Origin: Eubacteriales Family XIII. Incertae Sedis bacterium
Lineage (GTDB): Bacteria > Bacillota > Clostridia > Peptostreptococcales > Anaerovoracaceae
Assembly (NCBI GenBank): GCA_031263335.1
Contig: JAISGB010000089.1
Location: 1-5,620 of the forward strand
Length of the DNA: 5,620 nt
Direction of reading: 5' to 3'
A model generated the notes under the pieces. It did not search any database and was not told the origin of the DNA. It saw nothing but the letters and a program-made list of their open reading frames with translations. The position numbers and the translations under genes are program-made. Below, piece after piece: positions 5,378 to 5,620 of the stretch. How positions within the stretch are numbered: the first letter of the stretch is position 1; each line of letters opens with the position of its first letter.

Positions 5378-5620
5378 ATGGATCGCGTAAAGGAGTTGAT
5401 CTCAAATCCCCGTGCGCTCTTGCCTTCGCTTTGCATTTCTTTGCTGCTTTCCCTCTGCGGAAATCTCGTGTTCCCGGAACTGTACAAGGCGGGGACAGGC
5501 GGGGCGGCGGTTGCAATCCGGCCCCTGCCCGGCGCGTTTGCGGTGTTGGTTGCGTACTTTTTGACAATCGTGTTTTTTGCCCTTCTCTTTGCGGGCATCT
5601 CGCCCAAGGAGAAACGCGTG
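5378..5620 (+). CDS. Membrane protein of unknown function (5' part only)
   Basis: An open frame of 81 codons runs from ATG 5378 to the window edge without a stop. GGAAGG (5363-5368) sits nine bases upstream; an in-frame ATG at 5372 abuts the purine run and is less likely. The translation begins MDRVKELISNPRALLP, followed by a hydrophobic segment at about residues 15-34 (LCISLLLSLCGNLVF), a short glycine-rich loop, a second hydrophobic segment at about 52-73 (AFAVLVAYFLTIVFFALLFAG), and then the charged SPKEKR. This suggests a polytopic inner-membrane protein with a cytoplasmic, positively charged N-terminus. I do not recognise the family from this part. The frame, upstream promoter and ribosome binding site support it over the antisense frame covering the same bases. 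Confidence 0.7.
   Translation, partial: MDRVKELISNPRALLPSLCISLLLSLCGNLVFPELYKAGTGGAAVAIRPLPGAFAVLVAYFLTIVFFALLFAGISPKEKRV

Noticed and set aside
5299..5607. Minus-strand open frame (102 codons) opposite the membrane protein start
   Set aside because: It has low-complexity composition with no ribosome binding site or motif, whereas the plus strand has a promoter, a ribosome binding site and two membrane segments.

Overview
The window looks like chromosomal DNA from a Gram-positive, Firmicutes/Clostridia-like bacterium of moderately high GC. This is an inference from three things: strong purine-rich ribosome binding sites (for example AAGGAGGAGAGG before ilvD), sigma-A-type promoters with perfect TTGACA boxes, and type IV pilus ATPases next to a biosynthetic gene. 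The exact lineage cannot be read from the sequence.

Layout. Positions 1-1669 (+) hold the end of a type IV pilus operon: the 3' part of a PilB/GspE-type assembly ATPase, then, 14 bases later, a full PilT-type retraction ATPase. Convergent to them is a small stand-alone Hpt (histidine phosphotransfer) protein at 1765-2109 (-), with its own near-consensus promoter. The 280 bp divergent spacer that follows contains a 39 bp repeat present twice (37/39 identical, starts 112 bp apart) separated by two further hairpins; the downstream repeat copy supplies an extended -10 box (TGATATAAT) to an orphan class I SAM-dependent methyltransferase (2391-3125, +). A 356 bp intergenic stretch (3126-3481) has no convincing gene but holds a series of hairpins and a rho-independent terminator that works best on the minus strand. 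It is followed by a complete ilvD (dihydroxy-acid dehydratase, 3482-5140, -). At the right edge a divergent promoter region drives ilvD leftward and an unidentified membrane protein rightward (5378 to beyond the window end).

How the genes relate. PilB and PilT form an extension/retraction motor pair. The Hpt protein could link a histidine kinase to a response regulator, but a tie to the pili is only suggested by position. IlvD serves valine/isoleucine (and, via 2-ketoisovalerate, leucine/pantothenate) synthesis and appears to be transcribed as a single gene with a short leader lacking room for a T-box. The methyltransferase has no identifiable substrate.

No clearly novel system is visible. 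The items most worth checking are the promoter-carrying repeat pair at 2191-2341 and the possible structured minus-strand RNA or long ilvD 3' UTR at 3150-3340.
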